64,000 nt of DNA from Acidianus manzaensis (lineage in GTDB: Archaea > Thermoproteota > Thermoprotei_A > Sulfolobales > Sulfolobaceae): positions 1,351,501 to 1,415,500 of the forward strand of contig NZ_CP020477.1 of the NCBI RefSeq assembly GCF_002116695.1, in the 5' to 3' direction. This document shows, one piece after another, positions 1-13,679 of this stretch (position 1 is its first letter; every line of letters begins with the position of its first letter). The notes under the pieces are model-generated. The model searched no databases, had not been told where the DNA came from, and saw only the letters and a list, made by a program, of their open reading frames with translations. The translations under genes and the position numbers were made by a program.

Positions 1-22
1 ATAAGAAAATTAAGATTCAGAA

Positions 23-595
23 ATGCTAATGATTGCACTAGAAGGAATAGACGGATCCGGAAAATCCAGCATAGGAAAAGAATTACAAAAGTATCTACAA
101 AATAAATATAAAAACAAAAAAATATTGCTAACTTATGAGCCATTCACGTCAGAAATAACTACTCTAATCCAAAATCTAGGTTGGAAAGACGGAATCTCAC
201 TTACACTCCTATTTTCCGCTGATAGAGCAATTCATTTAAATTGGATAAAACAGAACAATCCAGATATCGTAATTATGGATAGATATTACCTTTCTACAAT
301 AGCCTATCAATCATCATTAGGAGTAAAAAAAGAATGGATAATAAATGTAAACTCATTTTTCCCAAAACCAGATCTAACAATACTCTTAGATCTCCCATCA
401 GAAATTGCAATAAAAAGAATAAATAAAACAGACAAGTTTAACTTTTCAGAAAAAATTCAGTTATTAGAAAAAGTAAGACATAACTACTTAGAACTTGCAA
501 AAGAAGACAAAAATATTAAGATAATTGATGCAACAAAAGAATTTAATACAGTGTTAAAAGAAGCCATTATGAACGTTGAGAAGTTATTCTCTTAA
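23..595 (+). CDS. tmk: Thymidylate kinase (dTMP kinase)
   Basis: Phosphorylates dTMP to dTDP in the cytoplasm for DNA precursor synthesis. The 190-residue protein has a P-loop at residues 8-16 (GIDGSGKSS) and the family's DRYYLST segment at about residue 86, where the Asp-Arg pair binds the nucleotide. An LLFSADR segment lies before it, as in other Tmk proteins. A second in-frame ATG two codons downstream (base 29) would give the start MIALEG and is equally plausible. The 3' end overlaps the convergent gene on the other strand by 29 bases. Length and motif order are normal for the family, so the assignment is firm. Confidence 0.95.
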   Translation: MLMIALEGIDGSGKSSIGKELQKYLQNKYKNKKILLTYEPFTSEITTLIQNLGWKDGISLTLLFSADRAIHLNWIKQNNPDIVIMDRYYLSTIAYQSSLGVKKEWIINVNSFFPKPDLTILLDLPSEIAIKRINKTDKFNFSEKIQLLEKVRHNYLELAKEDKNIKIIDATKEFNTVLKEAIMNVEKLFS

Positions 596-911
596 GCCTT
601 TCTAAAGCATCTAGATACTTTATCATCTGCATAATATTTTCACTATCCATAGGATCCTCCTTTATTTTTTTAGCTACTACTAATATACCATCAATCAAAA
701 TACCTTCTACTGAATCAAGACTAAATTCTCTCTTTATTTTAGCTTCCTCCTCATCAGATTTAACTAAGTAAACCTTACCATGAACTGGACATACTATATC
801 TCCTGATTTTAATTTAAAAAGCGGAGAATTACAGATTGGACATGATTCGCTAAGCATAGTAGCCCCTTGCCTGAGTAACTCAGCTGCCTTTTTAATGGAA
901 TCATCAGCCAT
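567..911 (-). CDS. Autoantigen p27/UPF0148-type zinc protein
   Basis: A small archaeal protein of the Sjogren's syndrome/scleroderma autoantigen 1 (UPF0148) type; molecular role unknown. The 114-residue sequence starts with a helix, then has a compact zinc knuckle with Cys24, Cys27, Cys41 and a Cys or His at 44 (CPIC and CPVH), followed by a helical C-terminal half rich in Glu and Lys. It is convergent with tmk and divergent from the UPF0147 gene. Family assignment rests on the [17 protein letters not shown] layout that I recognise from archaeal members. Confidence 0.82.
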   Translation of the reverse strand: MADDSIKKAAELLRQGATMLSESCPICNSPLFKLKSGDIVCPVHGKVYLVKSDEEEAKIKREFSLDSVEGILIDGILVVAKKIKEDPMDSENIMQMIKYLDALERLKRITSQRS

Positions 912-968
912 TTTATACTCAAAATAATTTAATGTATAGGACTAATAAAGTATATCTGGTGACCAAAA

Positions 969-1238
969 ATGGCTACCCTATACGATAATGAAGCAAAAAT
1001 AAAACAAGCAGTAATCCTTTTGCAAAAGATAGTAAATGATACTAGCGTGCCAAGAAACATAAGAAGAGCAGCTACAGACGCAATTAGAAATTTGCAAGAT
1101 CAAAGATTAAGTGCAGGAGTTAGAGCTGCAAACGCAATAGGAATTCTGGAAGATATAAGCCAAGATCCAAATATGCCAACACACACTAGAATTAATATTT
1201 GGAACGTAGTTTCCATCTTAGAGACAGTTAAGGATTAA
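969..1238 (+). CDS. UPF0147 family small helical protein
   Basis: An 89-residue all-helical protein of the conserved archaeal family UPF0147, function unknown. Recognisable parts are the [13 protein letters not shown] segment in the middle and the C-terminal stretch with [10 protein letters not shown], both typical of the family. It starts a few bases after a short divergent intergenic region and is followed 43 bases later by a tRNA-Leu gene. No membrane segment or metal site is seen. Confidence 0.85.
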   Translation: MATLYDNEAKIKQAVILLQKIVNDTSVPRNIRRAATDAIRNLQDQRLSAGVRAANAIGILEDISQDPNMPTHTRINIWNVVSILETVKD

Positions 1239-1278
1239 TTTAAGACTAAGTTTTTTAAGCAAAAGAAAATAATTAAAA

Positions 1279-1366
<88 letters not shown>

Positions 1367-1671
1367 CATAATTCAATTTTTATCATCAATATATTCTTAA
1401 AATGAGATAATAGACTTTAACTCTTGTTTGATTATAAATGTTTTAATTTAAGTAGTTAACAATTTGAGAAATAAGAGGAATTTTATATACAGTTCTTCTA
1501 ATGATTCTGAACATCTAACATCATGAAACTTACAATGTAATCTCGTTAAATAGAATAAAAATACAGAAGCTTTAGCAGTAATAAATCCATGTTGACTAAT
1601 TTTTGAATATTTGATTTAAGATCTAAAATTAAAGATTAATTTATTATGTTAATTTTCTGATAAGTAATATA
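1367..1671. other. AT-rich spacer with no gene seen
   Basis: About 305 bases between tRNA-Leu and the nucleotidyltransferase remnant. I see no reading frame of useful length, no tRNA and no matched C/D boxes. One TGATGA-like word on the minus strand has no CTGA partner. Confidence 0.5.
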
Positions 1672-2445
1672 CTATGAATTTTCTTTAAAGTTAGTGTTTA
1701 CTTCTTCTGGTTCTTCATACCATTTTACTTTCTCTCCAACTTTAGCTCTCATCTTCCATTTCATTGATTTAGGATGTTTCTCTACTATCTCTCTTATCTT
1801 ATTCAATTTAGGAATTATTTGATTAGAATTCTGATTATCTTTTAAAAATTCTATGATCCTATCATGATTTATTGTATATGTCTTATAAAATCCCCAATCT
1901 TGCGAAAGTATATCTGCTATATAGTTTGCGTTCATCACTTTTTGATCATCTTTTTCTCCAATTTCAAAGTCATAAAGTAATGCTGCTATATCTTTCTTAT
2001 CATTTTCTGTTAAATTGATTATTTGCATTTTTGTCAAAAACAAGTCTGATGGAGGAATTGTAGGATAATACAATTTAAGTCTATCTTTTAAGACTAACTT
2101 ATGACACATCATAAATTCGTCCAAGAAAATATCAATAGTAGACTCAAGAACGGGATCATAGAACATTAATCTGTTGTAACCATGTAAAGCGTTAAATCGT
2201 TTATTAGCTTCCATACCTAAGTTTTCTAGCAATGAAATAATTTCTTTTCTTTGACTTGATAATCCGAAATAATCTGCATCTTTATAATTTCTAGGAAATA
2301 ATTGTGAGCCTTTAGGTGATAAGTACGCTATCGCTGCTCCTCCTATTAATCTTAGAATAATGTTCTTGTCATTGGCTTTTTCTATAACATCTAGAGCTCT
2401 ATTTAATAGTACTTCTTTTTGAATTGTGATTACATAACACCTTAT
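1672..2445 (-). pseudogene. Nucleotidyltransferase-fold protein with damaged or non-standard start
   Basis: The reading frame is open from 2445 to 1672 on the minus strand. Its first ATG, GTG or TTG is the TTG at 2232, which lies inside the conserved domain. Upstream of that TTG the frame still encodes a nucleotidyltransferase signature: RLIGGAAIAYL, then KDADYF with the two acidic residues, and further on TIDIFLD as the third acidic site. A true start should therefore lie before base 2400. An ATG at 2435-2433 is out of frame by two bases, and removing the TA at 2432-2431 would join it to the domain. Either a two-base insertion has broken the gene or it uses a rare start such as ATT. The C-terminal half is helical and of unknown role. 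The fold resembles minimal and antitoxin-type nucleotidyltransferases, but the substrate cannot be named. Confidence 0.55.
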
Positions 2446-2993
2446 TTAGCTTTGCTTACACTAAAAAATAACTTTTATCAATCGTATTAACTTTAAACTT
2501 ACCATATATTTAATGAAGAGAGTTAAAAAGAATATAATAATAGGTATATATAGTTAGATAGCGTTTGAAAAATTTTTATACTGTAAAAATGAAAATGTCT
2601 CCATAGTAAGTACAATTTAGTACGCTTATCTTCATGAAATGTTATTTATTAACATCGACTGGCTTAGTTTCCACATGCAAGAAAAATAAATTTATTTACA
2701 GAGGTTATTAGAAATTTACGTTAATTTTTAGTAAAAACTTACTAAAATAAGTGTTTGCTTTTCTGGTCTAAAGTGAGTTTTTTAAGTTATAGAGTTAGAG
2801 CACCTTTTTAGAATTAAGATTTTAAGCATATTGATCGATATCTGTAATTTAATAAGTTTTTCAAGTATGCTGACTTAGCTTCTTCTATCTATCCTTTTTT
2901 GTTAAGGATAAGAAAGTTTATGTGTAACATCTTTCTGCTAATACGTGTTACTTTATAATGTATGAATAAAACACCCGATTTATTATAATTATT
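2446..2993. other. Long AT-rich intergenic region before the surface protein gene
   Basis: About 548 bases with no supported gene. It contains an exact inverted repeat with 9-base arms (TTTTAGTAA, loop aaac, TTACTAAAA) at 2726-2747 and a second small hairpin (TATCCTT, 7-base loop, AAGGATA) at 2890-2910. These may be regulatory sites of the downstream gene or remnants of mobile DNA. I see no tRNA, C/D box pair or transposase fragment. Confidence 0.5.
2726..2747. repeat. Inverted repeat with TTAGTAA/TTACTAA arms
   Basis: Two perfect 9-base arms, TTTTAGTAA and TTACTAAAA, are separated by four bases. The site lies about 250 bases upstream of the beta-propeller gene. The core TTAGT...ACTAA recurs downstream of the same gene at 4495-4507. 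Such a palindrome could be an operator, but in DNA this AT-rich a chance origin is possible. Confidence 0.45.
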
Positions 2994-4430
2994 ATGAGAT
3001 ATGGGAATATCCATAAGGATTATGTGAGAATGTTTTTGCTATTATTTTTATTTTTCTTTATTATTTTTCCAATATTTCAATCTTATCAGCATGAATCTAA
3101 TGCTAAATTTGAAATAACAGGTAATATAAGTGTAGGAGATTTTCCAATAGATGCAACTTATGATCCGTCCAATGAATATTTGTATGTTACAACTGCTGGA
3201 TCGAATTCTGTCTCAGTAATTTCTGGAATGTCAGTAATAGCCAACGTAACAGTAGGAGATTATCCTGGAGTTATTGGCTACGCTAATGGATTAATATATG
3301 TTGCAAATTATATTTCAGACTCAGTGAGTATAATTAATGGAACATCAGTAATAGCAACGTTAAATGTAGGAATAAATCCAGACTCGATAACTTATGATCC
3401 AATTGATAGATACGTTTACATTTCAAACTATGAATCAAACTCGGTAACTGTTATATCAAGAACAAGAGAGATAGCTAATATAAGTGTAGGTAGTCTTCCA
3501 ATAGATTCTATTTATGCTAATGGATATGTTTATGTTGTTAATGATGGTTCAAATTCTATTTCAGTAATTAATGGAACATCAGTAATAGCTAGTATAAAAG
3601 TTGGAGAATATCCTGATAGCATAACTTTTGATTCTCATAATAATTTACTCTATGTTTCAGATTTTGGATCTAATTCTGTTACAGTTATTAACGGAACGAA
3701 GGTAATAGATAATTTAAGTGTAGAAGAAGGTCCTGACGATATTCTCTATGATCCTGTTAATAATTATATATATGTTCTTGATTTTCTTTCTAATTCTGTT
3801 AGTATAATTAATGGAACATCAGTAATAAACATAAAGGTTGGAGAAGAACCCGCAGGAATGACTTATGATCCAATTAATGGAGATGTGTTTGTATCTAACT
3901 ATGGCTCGAATTCAGTAACTGTTATATCAGGAACAAGAGAGATAAGTAATATTTCATCTATAGAATTTCCAGTTATTATTATTTATAATCCAATGAACGA
4001 ATTTATATATGTATTAAATAAGGCTTCTCATTATGTAACAGTAATAGGTCAAAAACTTAATTTAACTTTTGTTGAAAGTGGTTTGCCACAAGGTTATAAT
4101 TGGAGCGTGACAATAAATGGAAGTACGAGATTTACTAATTCTGATGAAATTTCGTTTAATTTATTGCCTGGAATTTATAAATATAAGGTTAATGTCCCTT
4201 CAGGATATTCTGCTGAGCCTAATAATGGTAGTATAAATTTAAATCAGTCACAAATAATTAAATTAAGTATAGTTAAAATAAGAGTTATGTCTAGTACAAT
4301 TATAGTTTCAAGTAGTAAAATATCAATCACAAGAACTTCTATGTTTCCAGTCTTCTATTTAATTATAATAATAATTATCATATTAGCAGGAATTATTATA
4401 GGATTAGTTCTAAGAAATAGAAAGAAATAA
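2994..4430 (+). CDS. Cell-surface YVTN-type beta-propeller protein, membrane anchored
   Basis: The 478-residue protein has an N-terminal hydrophobic segment (about residues 13-31) that acts as a signal or anchor. About seven or eight repeats of roughly 42 residues follow, with the pattern SNSVTVI-GT-VI-NI-VG--P and YVYVSN-type strands; this is the YncE/YVTN propeller family. After residue 355 comes a beta domain beginning FVESGLPQGYNW, seen in many archaeal surface proteins and thermopsins. The C-terminus is a membrane helix followed by RNRKK, so most of the chain faces outside. Many N-x-S/T sequons fit S-layer-type glycosylation. Its ligand or role is unknown. It stands alone in a gene-poor stretch. 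Confidence 0.85.
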   Translation: MRYGNIHKDYVRMFLLLFLFFFIIFPIFQSYQHESNAKFEITGNISVGDFPIDATYDPSNEYLYVTTAGSNSVSVISGMSVIANVTVGDYPGVIGYANGLIYVANYISDSVSIINGTSVIATLNVGINPDSITYDPIDRYVYISNYESNSVTVISRTREIANISVGSLPIDSIYANGYVYVVNDGSNSISVINGTSVIASIKVGEYPDSITFDSHNNLLYVSDFGSNSVTVINGTKVIDNLSVEEGPDDILYDPVNNYIYVLDFLSNSVSIINGTSVINIKVGEEPAGMTYDPINGDVFVSNYGSNSVTVISGTREISNISSIEFPVIIIYNPMNEFIYVLNKASHYVTVIGQKLNLTFVESGLPQGYNWSVTINGSTRFTNSDEISFNLLPGIYKYKVNVPSGYSAEPNNGSINLNQSQIIKLSIVKIRVMSSTIIVSSSKISITRTSMFPVFYLIIIIIIILAGIIIGLVLRNRKK

Positions 4431-4830
4431 ATATAATATATTTCTTCTAAATATAGATACAGTAGTTATTGAAAATAATAATAGATAAGATTTTAGTTAG
4501 TTTACTAAAGTAAAATCTTCATTATACTTGATGTATGTTTACATGGAATTGTAAGAGACTTGAATTTTTAATTTCCCTATTGATACTTAATGTATAAAAT
4601 AGTTTATTAAGAATTCCTTTTAGCCAATACAGGCCTCAGATAGAAAATATTAGTTTTTGATTAAGAAATTTTACCTTTCTAACTATATTAGTTTCTGCTA
4701 CTATAAATTTGTAAGTAATTTTATTTTTACAGGCATAAAACAAAATGATTTTATCAAGAGATTTTAGTTAACCATAGATGTTAAGACGTAATAACTATAA
4801 CTTATTAATATCAAAATTGTTTATTCAGCT
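4431..4830. other. Intergenic region, hairpin only
   Basis: About 400 bases between the propeller gene and the dehydrogenase gene. Apart from the hairpin at 4487-4519 I find no gene, RNA signature or repeat. The last 40 bases should contain the promoter of the dehydrogenase, whose ATG (4831) appears close to the transcript start. Confidence 0.45.
4487..4519. repeat. Imperfect hairpin downstream of the propeller gene
   Basis: The arms AAGATTTTA (4487-4495) and TAAAATCTT (4511-4519) are exact complements, and the interior adds the palindrome TTAGTTTACTAA. It lies 56 bases after the stop codon and may help end or stabilise the transcript. Archaeal termination usually needs only T-runs, so a terminator role is inferred, not shown. 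Confidence 0.45.
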
Positions 4831-5761
4831 ATGTATAATGTTTTAGTAACAAAGCAATTGCCTGGTAATTGGCTAAATTATTTATCTAATTACTGTAATA
4901 TAACTTTGTGGGAGAAAAATATTCCTCCGACAAAAGAATGGATAATAGATAATATCAAAGATAAAGATGGTATATTAGTTACCTTAACTGAAAAAGTGGA
5001 CAAAGAAATTATCGATAAAGCAAATAAATTGAAAGTAATAAGCACCTATAGTGTTGGATATGACCATATAGACGTTAAGTATGCTAAATCTAAAGGAATT
5101 ACTGTGACTTATACCCCAGAAGTATTAACTGATGCTACTGCTGATTTAATCTTTGGACTTCTTATAGCTGTTTCTAGAAGAATTGTAGAAGGTGATAAAA
5201 TAATAAGGGCAGGAAAATGGGATACTCCATGGTATCCTACGTTTATGCTAGGTAGAGAAGTAAATCATAAAACACTAGGTATTATTGGAATGGGAAGAAT
5301 AGGTAAGGCTATAGTTAAGAGAGCTAAGGGATTTGATATGAAAATAATTTACAATAGTAGAAAACCCCATACTGATGTTGATGCAGAATTCGTAGAGTTA
5401 GATAATTTACTTAGTAATTCTGATTTTGTAGTAATAGCTGTTGACCTTAATGATAGTACTTATCATCTGATTAATGAAGATAGGTTAAGAAAAATGAAAC
5501 CTACCGCATTTCTTATTAACGCATCTAGAGGAGCAGTAATTGACGAAAAAGCCCTAATAAATGCTCTAAAGAATAAGTGGATTGGAGGAGCAGCATTAGA
5601 TGTCTTTGAACATGAACCGGTAATAACTAGTGAATTATTTAACTTTGATAATGTAGTATTAACTCCGCATTTAGGTAGTGCAACTGTAGAGACTAGAGAT
5701 AAAATGGCTGAAATTGCTGTAAAGAACCTTTTATTAGCGTTAAGAGGAGAAAAACCAATAT

Positions 5762-5772
<11 letters not shown>
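4831..5772 (+). CDS. D-isomer-specific 2-hydroxyacid dehydrogenase (glyoxylate/hydroxypyruvate reductase type)
   Basis: An NAD(P)-dependent reductase of 2-oxoacids. The 313-residue chain has the Rossmann fingerprint GIIGMGRIGKA starting near residue 150. The catalytic triad is complete: Arg233 in NASRGAVID, Glu262 in DVFEHEP and His280 in LTPHLGSAT. The best family match is glyoxylate/hydroxypyruvate reductase rather than phosphoglycerate dehydrogenase, because no regulatory domain follows. The exact substrate is an inference. The 3' end overlaps the start of tmcA by 11 bases, so the two genes are probably co-transcribed. Confidence 0.9.
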
Positions 5773-7972
<2,200 letters not shown>

Positions 7973-8098
7973 ATATCTAATATTTTCATACCTAATATTT
8001 TATCGCATTTTTTCTACATAAGAAATTAAAACATTTATATAGTTATTTAAATTTGTAGAAAGTTTTTTAAACTATATAGTTTCTATACATTCCTTGCC

Positions 8099-9265
8099 AT
8101 GAGTACCCAGAAGAATTTCTTATATTTGGCAATAACATTATCTTTACTCACAATAGCAAGTAGAGCTACAAATAATATGGTAGTTACTACACTACCTGAT
8201 TTAGGAAAATATGTTTTTAATTTTAATAACCTAATTGCTGGAGCTTTAGATTCATTAATATACATAGCTACCTTCATTTCTACGTCTTACTTAAATCCAA
8301 AGTTTAACCCAGCTATAAGAAGAAAGATGTTCATAATTGCTAACGCTATAATTGCATTAACACTAGTAGGATATTATTTAAGCAATATAGATTTATTATG
8401 GATAATAACAGTAGTAAGTGGTATTTCTTTCGGATTAATTTTACCTAATTTAATAACTTCTGCATCTCTTAGTAATGATAAGAAAACAGCTGAAAGACTA
8501 TTAGGTCTTTATTCAACAAGCCTAAGTATTAGCTTAATTTTAGGTCCATCACTTGAAAGCTATATTTTGTACGTTACTGGAAAAGATTATAGAGACGTAT
8601 TTTTATTTTTCATACCTATAGCATTATTAGGCTTTGCACTATCATGGACAATGAAATTTCCAGATGTAAAGAAGGAAGAGCGTGGAATTTCAGTTTTAAA
8701 ATCTAAAGGATTTATATCATCTATTCTATCAATAACGACTTATAATGTACCATTTGCAGCTTTTACTGCATTTCTAACTATATATGGTATAGAAAAGTTC
8801 CATTTATCTCCAGCTGTTGCATATTCAGCATACATACCTTTCTTTGCACTGTCTTTCCTAACTAGAACTTTTATGACAATAAGACCTTTTAACTCATTAA
8901 GAATGCCATTACTTGTTTCAATACTTATCACTATATTTGGAGTAGTAGGAATGACATTCGCACCCACAGTAATTATATTTTTAGTATCTATGGCGCTTTT
9001 AGGAATACCTCATGGTTCGATATTTCCTATGTCAACTATAATGATAGCGAGATCTACAACTCAAGAAGAAAGAAATGCTGTGAATTCTTACTTCTTAGCG
9101 TATAATAATATATTATTTACAACAATTCCAGCAATAGTAGGATATCTTTCCCAACTGATAGGATTATCATATTCTATATTAATTCTAGAAATACCAGTTA
9201 TTATATCAGCGTTAATATTCTTTAGACTATTTTGGTCAGATAGAATTATTAATTTCAGAGAGTAG
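8099..9265 (+). CDS. Major facilitator superfamily transporter
   Basis: A 388-residue integral membrane protein with about twelve hydrophobic helices. It shows MFS features: a short charged loop after helix 2-3 (NPAIRRK), a helix pair SGISFGLILPNLITSASL and a second-half segment LGIPHGSIFPMSTIMIARS, which mirrors the first half. The substrate is unknown. The ATG is preceded by a TATA-like run (aaactatatag) about 25 bases upstream, fitting a leaderless mRNA. Its last 30 bases overlap the 3' end of the convergent hypothetical gene. Confidence 0.85.
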   Translation: MSTQKNFLYLAITLSLLTIASRATNNMVVTTLPDLGKYVFNFNNLIAGALDSLIYIATFISTSYLNPKFNPAIRRKMFIIANAIIALTLVGYYLSNIDLLWIITVVSGISFGLILPNLITSASLSNDKKTAERLLGLYSTSLSISLILGPSLESYILYVTGKDYRDVFLFFIPIALLGFALSWTMKFPDVKKEERGISVLKSKGFISSILSITTYNVPFAAFTAFLTIYGIEKFHLSPAVAYSAYIPFFALSFLTRTFMTIRPFNSLRMPLLVSILITIFGVVGMTFAPTVIIFLVSMALLGIPHGSIFPMSTIMIARSTTQEERNAVNSYFLAYNNILFTTIPAIVGYLSQLIGLSYSILILEIPVIISALIFFRLFWSDRIINFRE

Positions 9266-9721
9266 TGAGATAAATTTTTTCAAACTAATTAAGGCTTCTT
9301 CTCCTTCTTTTTTACAAGGAGATAATATAGATATGCTATAATTTGTAATACAATAAACTAACTTAGTACTACCGTAATTGCCACATATTTTTGAATAAGA
9401 CCTATGTAATTTATCAAACTTTATATCTAATAATTTTTCATCTATAAAAATAGAAGTATTCTTGTAATAGAAAAGCTCGTGATTCGTTTTTCCTAATACT
9501 ATGAAAAGAATTCTTGATAAGATAGTTTTCTCATCTTTAAATATAAGAGGAATTAGCAAGTCTTTACCAAAAACTAAAAATTGATCATTTATTAAAAAAG
9601 GTAAATCTACACAATTTTCTAGTTTTTCTTCTTCTATAATCTTGCCATTTTCTAGAATAATATTAGTTTTTCCATTAGAAATACCTAGAGTTGAACCATA
9701 ACGACATATTTTTAGATTCAA
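9236..9721 (-). CDS. Hypothetical protein, second gene of a two-gene unit
   Basis: I do not recognise this 161-residue protein. It begins MNLKICRYGS and is mostly short beta strands with several cysteines (Cys6, one near 39, one near 112 and two more in the C-terminal third), plus a helical C-terminus. No membrane segment or nucleotide-binding motif is visible. It shares a 4-base stop/start overlap with the upstream gene at 9718-9721, so both should be translated from one mRNA and may work together. It is convergent with the MFS gene, with a 30-base overlap. Confidence 0.6.
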   Translation of the reverse strand: MNLKICRYGSTLGISNGKTNIILENGKIIEEEKLENCVDLPFLINDQFLVFGKDLLIPLIFKDEKTILSRILFIVLGKTNHELFYYKNTSIFIDEKLLDIKFDKLHRSYSKICGNYGSTKLVYCITNYSISILSPCKKEGEEALISLKKFISLLSEINNSI

Positions 9722-10113
9722 TTTCCCTTCAACAGTCTTATCTTTTTGCCATCGAAAGTAAATATGATTTCGTCAGAACTATTTATCTTCTTATCACTAA
9801 CTATTATCATTACAGATCTATGTAACTCTTTCTTTAATTTTAATAGATTATTAATATTGAATTTTTGCTTTTTTCTTTCATCATCTATAATTGTTTTAAA
9901 ATTCTTCATTAGCTCTATAACTGAAAACGAATCAGATATTCTAAATACTTCATCCTTACCTACTTTTATTATACTTCCGTCTCCTATCACAAAAGCTATA
10001 TCTATGTTTTTGAATTTCCTTTTTAGCGATGAAATGAACTTAAACAAAGTTAGATAGTCAATATTAGAGTTGACGTCAATAGCAATTAATGGATTTAGAT
10101 TCATATCTTTCAT
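9718..10113 (-). CDS. Hypothetical protein, first gene of a two-gene unit
   Basis: A 131-residue protein of unknown family. It opens with a beta strand and an Asp (LIAIDVNSN), then a helix with many Lys and Arg, then strand AFVIGDGSII. This order recalls a von Willebrand A or actin-like fold, but the metal-site motif DxSxS is absent, so I do not assign one. The downstream gene overlaps by four bases. The unit is divergent from the universal stress protein gene. Confidence 0.58.
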   Translation of the reverse strand: MKDMNLNPLIAIDVNSNIDYLTLFKFISSLKRKFKNIDIAFVIGDGSIIKVGKDEVFRISDSFSVIELMKNFKTIIDDERKKQKFNINNLLKLKKELHRSVMIIVSDKKINSSDEIIFTFDGKKIRLLKGN

Positions 10114-10245
10114 TACAAATTATGCCTTATATATTTTACCATTATAGATGTTTTCAAACTTTCACAATTTAATTTAATATAAAGTACATAAATTAGCACT
10201 ACATAAAATTTAAATATAGAATTCCTTCATAGAAAATGAAAGAAC

Positions 10246-10671
10246 ATGTTTAAGCATATACTCGTAGCTTATGATGGTTCTTCTCACGCAAAAAAGGCTC
10301 TAGATATAGCAATAGACTTAGCAAAAAAGTATGAAGCAAAATTAGATGTAATAGAAGTAGTAGATTCTTCGGTATTTGCTGGTGCAGGATTAGCTCCAGT
10401 TCCATCAGACGTCATAGAAAGCATATATAATAGAGCTAAAGCTGACATAGAAGATGCTAAAAAAGCAGCTAAGGATAAAGGAATAGACGCTGAAGGTGTA
10501 GTATTAGAAGGTGATCCTGCAACAGCGATATTAGAATATACTAATAAAAATAATGTAGACTTAATAGTTACTGGTAGTAGAGGATTATCAACTTTAAAAA
10601 GAATATTCTTAGGTAGTGTTTCCACTAGAATAGTACAAGAAGCAAAAGTTCCAGTAATAGTAGTAAAGTAA
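10246..10671 (+). CDS. Universal stress protein (UspA family)
   Basis: A 141-residue single-domain Usp. It begins MFKHILVAYDGSSHAKKAL, the family's first strand and loop. It ends with the ATP-binding signature GSRGLSTLKRIFLGSVSTRIV (G-x2-G-x9-G-S/T), so it is probably an ATP-binding member. In archaea such proteins respond to starvation, acid or oxidative stress; the precise role here is unknown. A TATA-like element (aaatttaaatatag) lies about 35 bases upstream. The lipoamide dehydrogenase-like gene follows after 40 bases on the same strand. Confidence 0.93.
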   Translation: MFKHILVAYDGSSHAKKALDIAIDLAKKYEAKLDVIEVVDSSVFAGAGLAPVPSDVIESIYNRAKADIEDAKKAAKDKGIDAEGVVLEGDPATAILEYTNKNNVDLIVTGSRGLSTLKRIFLGSVSTRIVQEAKVPVIVVK

Positions 10672-10711
10672 AATAGAAAATAATTTTTATTTCTTCATTC
10701 TTAACATATTT

Positions 10712-11920
10712 ATGAATATTACAGTAATTGGGTCAGGTCCTGCAGGTTTATATGCAGCTTTGGCAGCATCAAAAAAGGCTAAAGTAACATTAATAGAAAA
10801 AAATGAAAAATTAGGAGGTACTTGCGTTCTTTATGGTTGTATTCCATCAAAAGCAATGATACATCCATTAAGTCTTTCATACTCGTTAAGTAAATTAAAT
10901 AAGAACATATCATTTAATTTTCTTGAAGTACAAAAATTTGCTAAAAACGCAATAAATAGATTGTCAAAAGGAGCAGAATACATGCTAGAGAATAATGGAG
11001 TAGAAGTTATACATGCTTCTGCAGAATTACGATCTGGAGAAGTAAATGCTAATAATCAAAGTATTCACTCAGATGCAATTATAGTAGCTACAGGGACATC
11101 AAAACCAGAAGTTAAAGGCACATTAGCTTCTGATGATTTACCTTACTTAGATAGAGATTTTAATAAAGTAGTTGTTATAGGAGGTGGAGCCGGTGGACTA
11201 GAATATGCTTGGCTCTTACATATGGCAGGAAAGGAAGTATCCATAGTTGAAAAATCTAACTATCTCATGCCATATTTGGACGATGATATGAAAAAATCGA
11301 TTACTTCATTTTTCTCTAAAATAGGAGTTAAGTTATATTTGAATTCTGAAGCAAAAATAGAAAATAATAAAATCTATATAAATGAAAATGAAGTAAATAC
11401 AGATATTATTCTATATACTTTTGGTAGAAATGCAAATATTAAAGGATTTGAAGAACTACCGCATGAAAAATGGATAAAAGTAGATGAAAGAATGTATACA
11501 GGTGTAAGAAATATATATGCAGCAGGAGATATAACTGGATCATTTACAGCTCATGAAGCTATTCATAAAGGTTATATAGCTGGCTTAAACGCAATAGGCA
11601 TTAAAAAGATCTATAATTCTCAAAATGTACCAAAAGTAATCTATACTGAACCTCAAATAGCCTATGTAGGAAAAATCGAAGGGACTTGTGTTAAAGTCAA
11701 TATGGCTGAAATAGGTAGAGCAATAACAGAAAAAAGTACAGATGGATTCCTAAAAGTTTGCAAGCAAAATAACAAGATAATAGGTGCTGAGGCTTTTTCT
11801 CACGATGCAGAAGAAATAATAACTACTATAGCCTCATTAATGACGTTTAATGTAAATATAGAAGAAGCTCTAGATTTAATTATACCTCATCCATCGTATC
11901 TAGAATCGATATGGGAAGCA

Positions 11921-11941
<21 letters not shown>
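10712..11941 (+). CDS. Dihydrolipoamide dehydrogenase-like pyridine nucleotide-disulfide oxidoreductase
   Basis: A flavoprotein that shuttles electrons between NAD(P)H and a disulfide. It has the FAD site GSGPAGLYAA at the N-terminus, the redox-active pair Cys-x4-Cys in GGTCVLYGCIPSK, a second Rossmann site VVIGGGAGGLEYA for NAD, the FAD motif IYAAGDITGS and a C-terminal interface segment HPSYLES in the place of the usual HPTLSE. At 409 residues it is 40-60 shorter than typical lipoamide dehydrogenases, so the substrate could also be mercuric ion, CoA disulfide or another thiol. No lipoate-complex genes lie nearby. Its end overlaps the convergent birA gene by 21 bases. Confidence 0.85.
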
Positions 11942-13673
<1,732 letters not shown>

Positions 13674-13679
13674 TTAAAG

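Noticed and set aside
1370..1400. Minus-strand TTGATGA as a C box
   Set aside because: No D box follows on that strand before the tRNA gene.
2446..2993. Insertion sequence remnant
   Set aside because: Small inverted repeats are present, but no transposase fragment, paired terminal repeats or target duplication is visible.
9718..10113. von Willebrand A domain in the 131-aa protein
   Set aside because: The MIDAS motif DxSxS and later Thr and Asp sites are missing.
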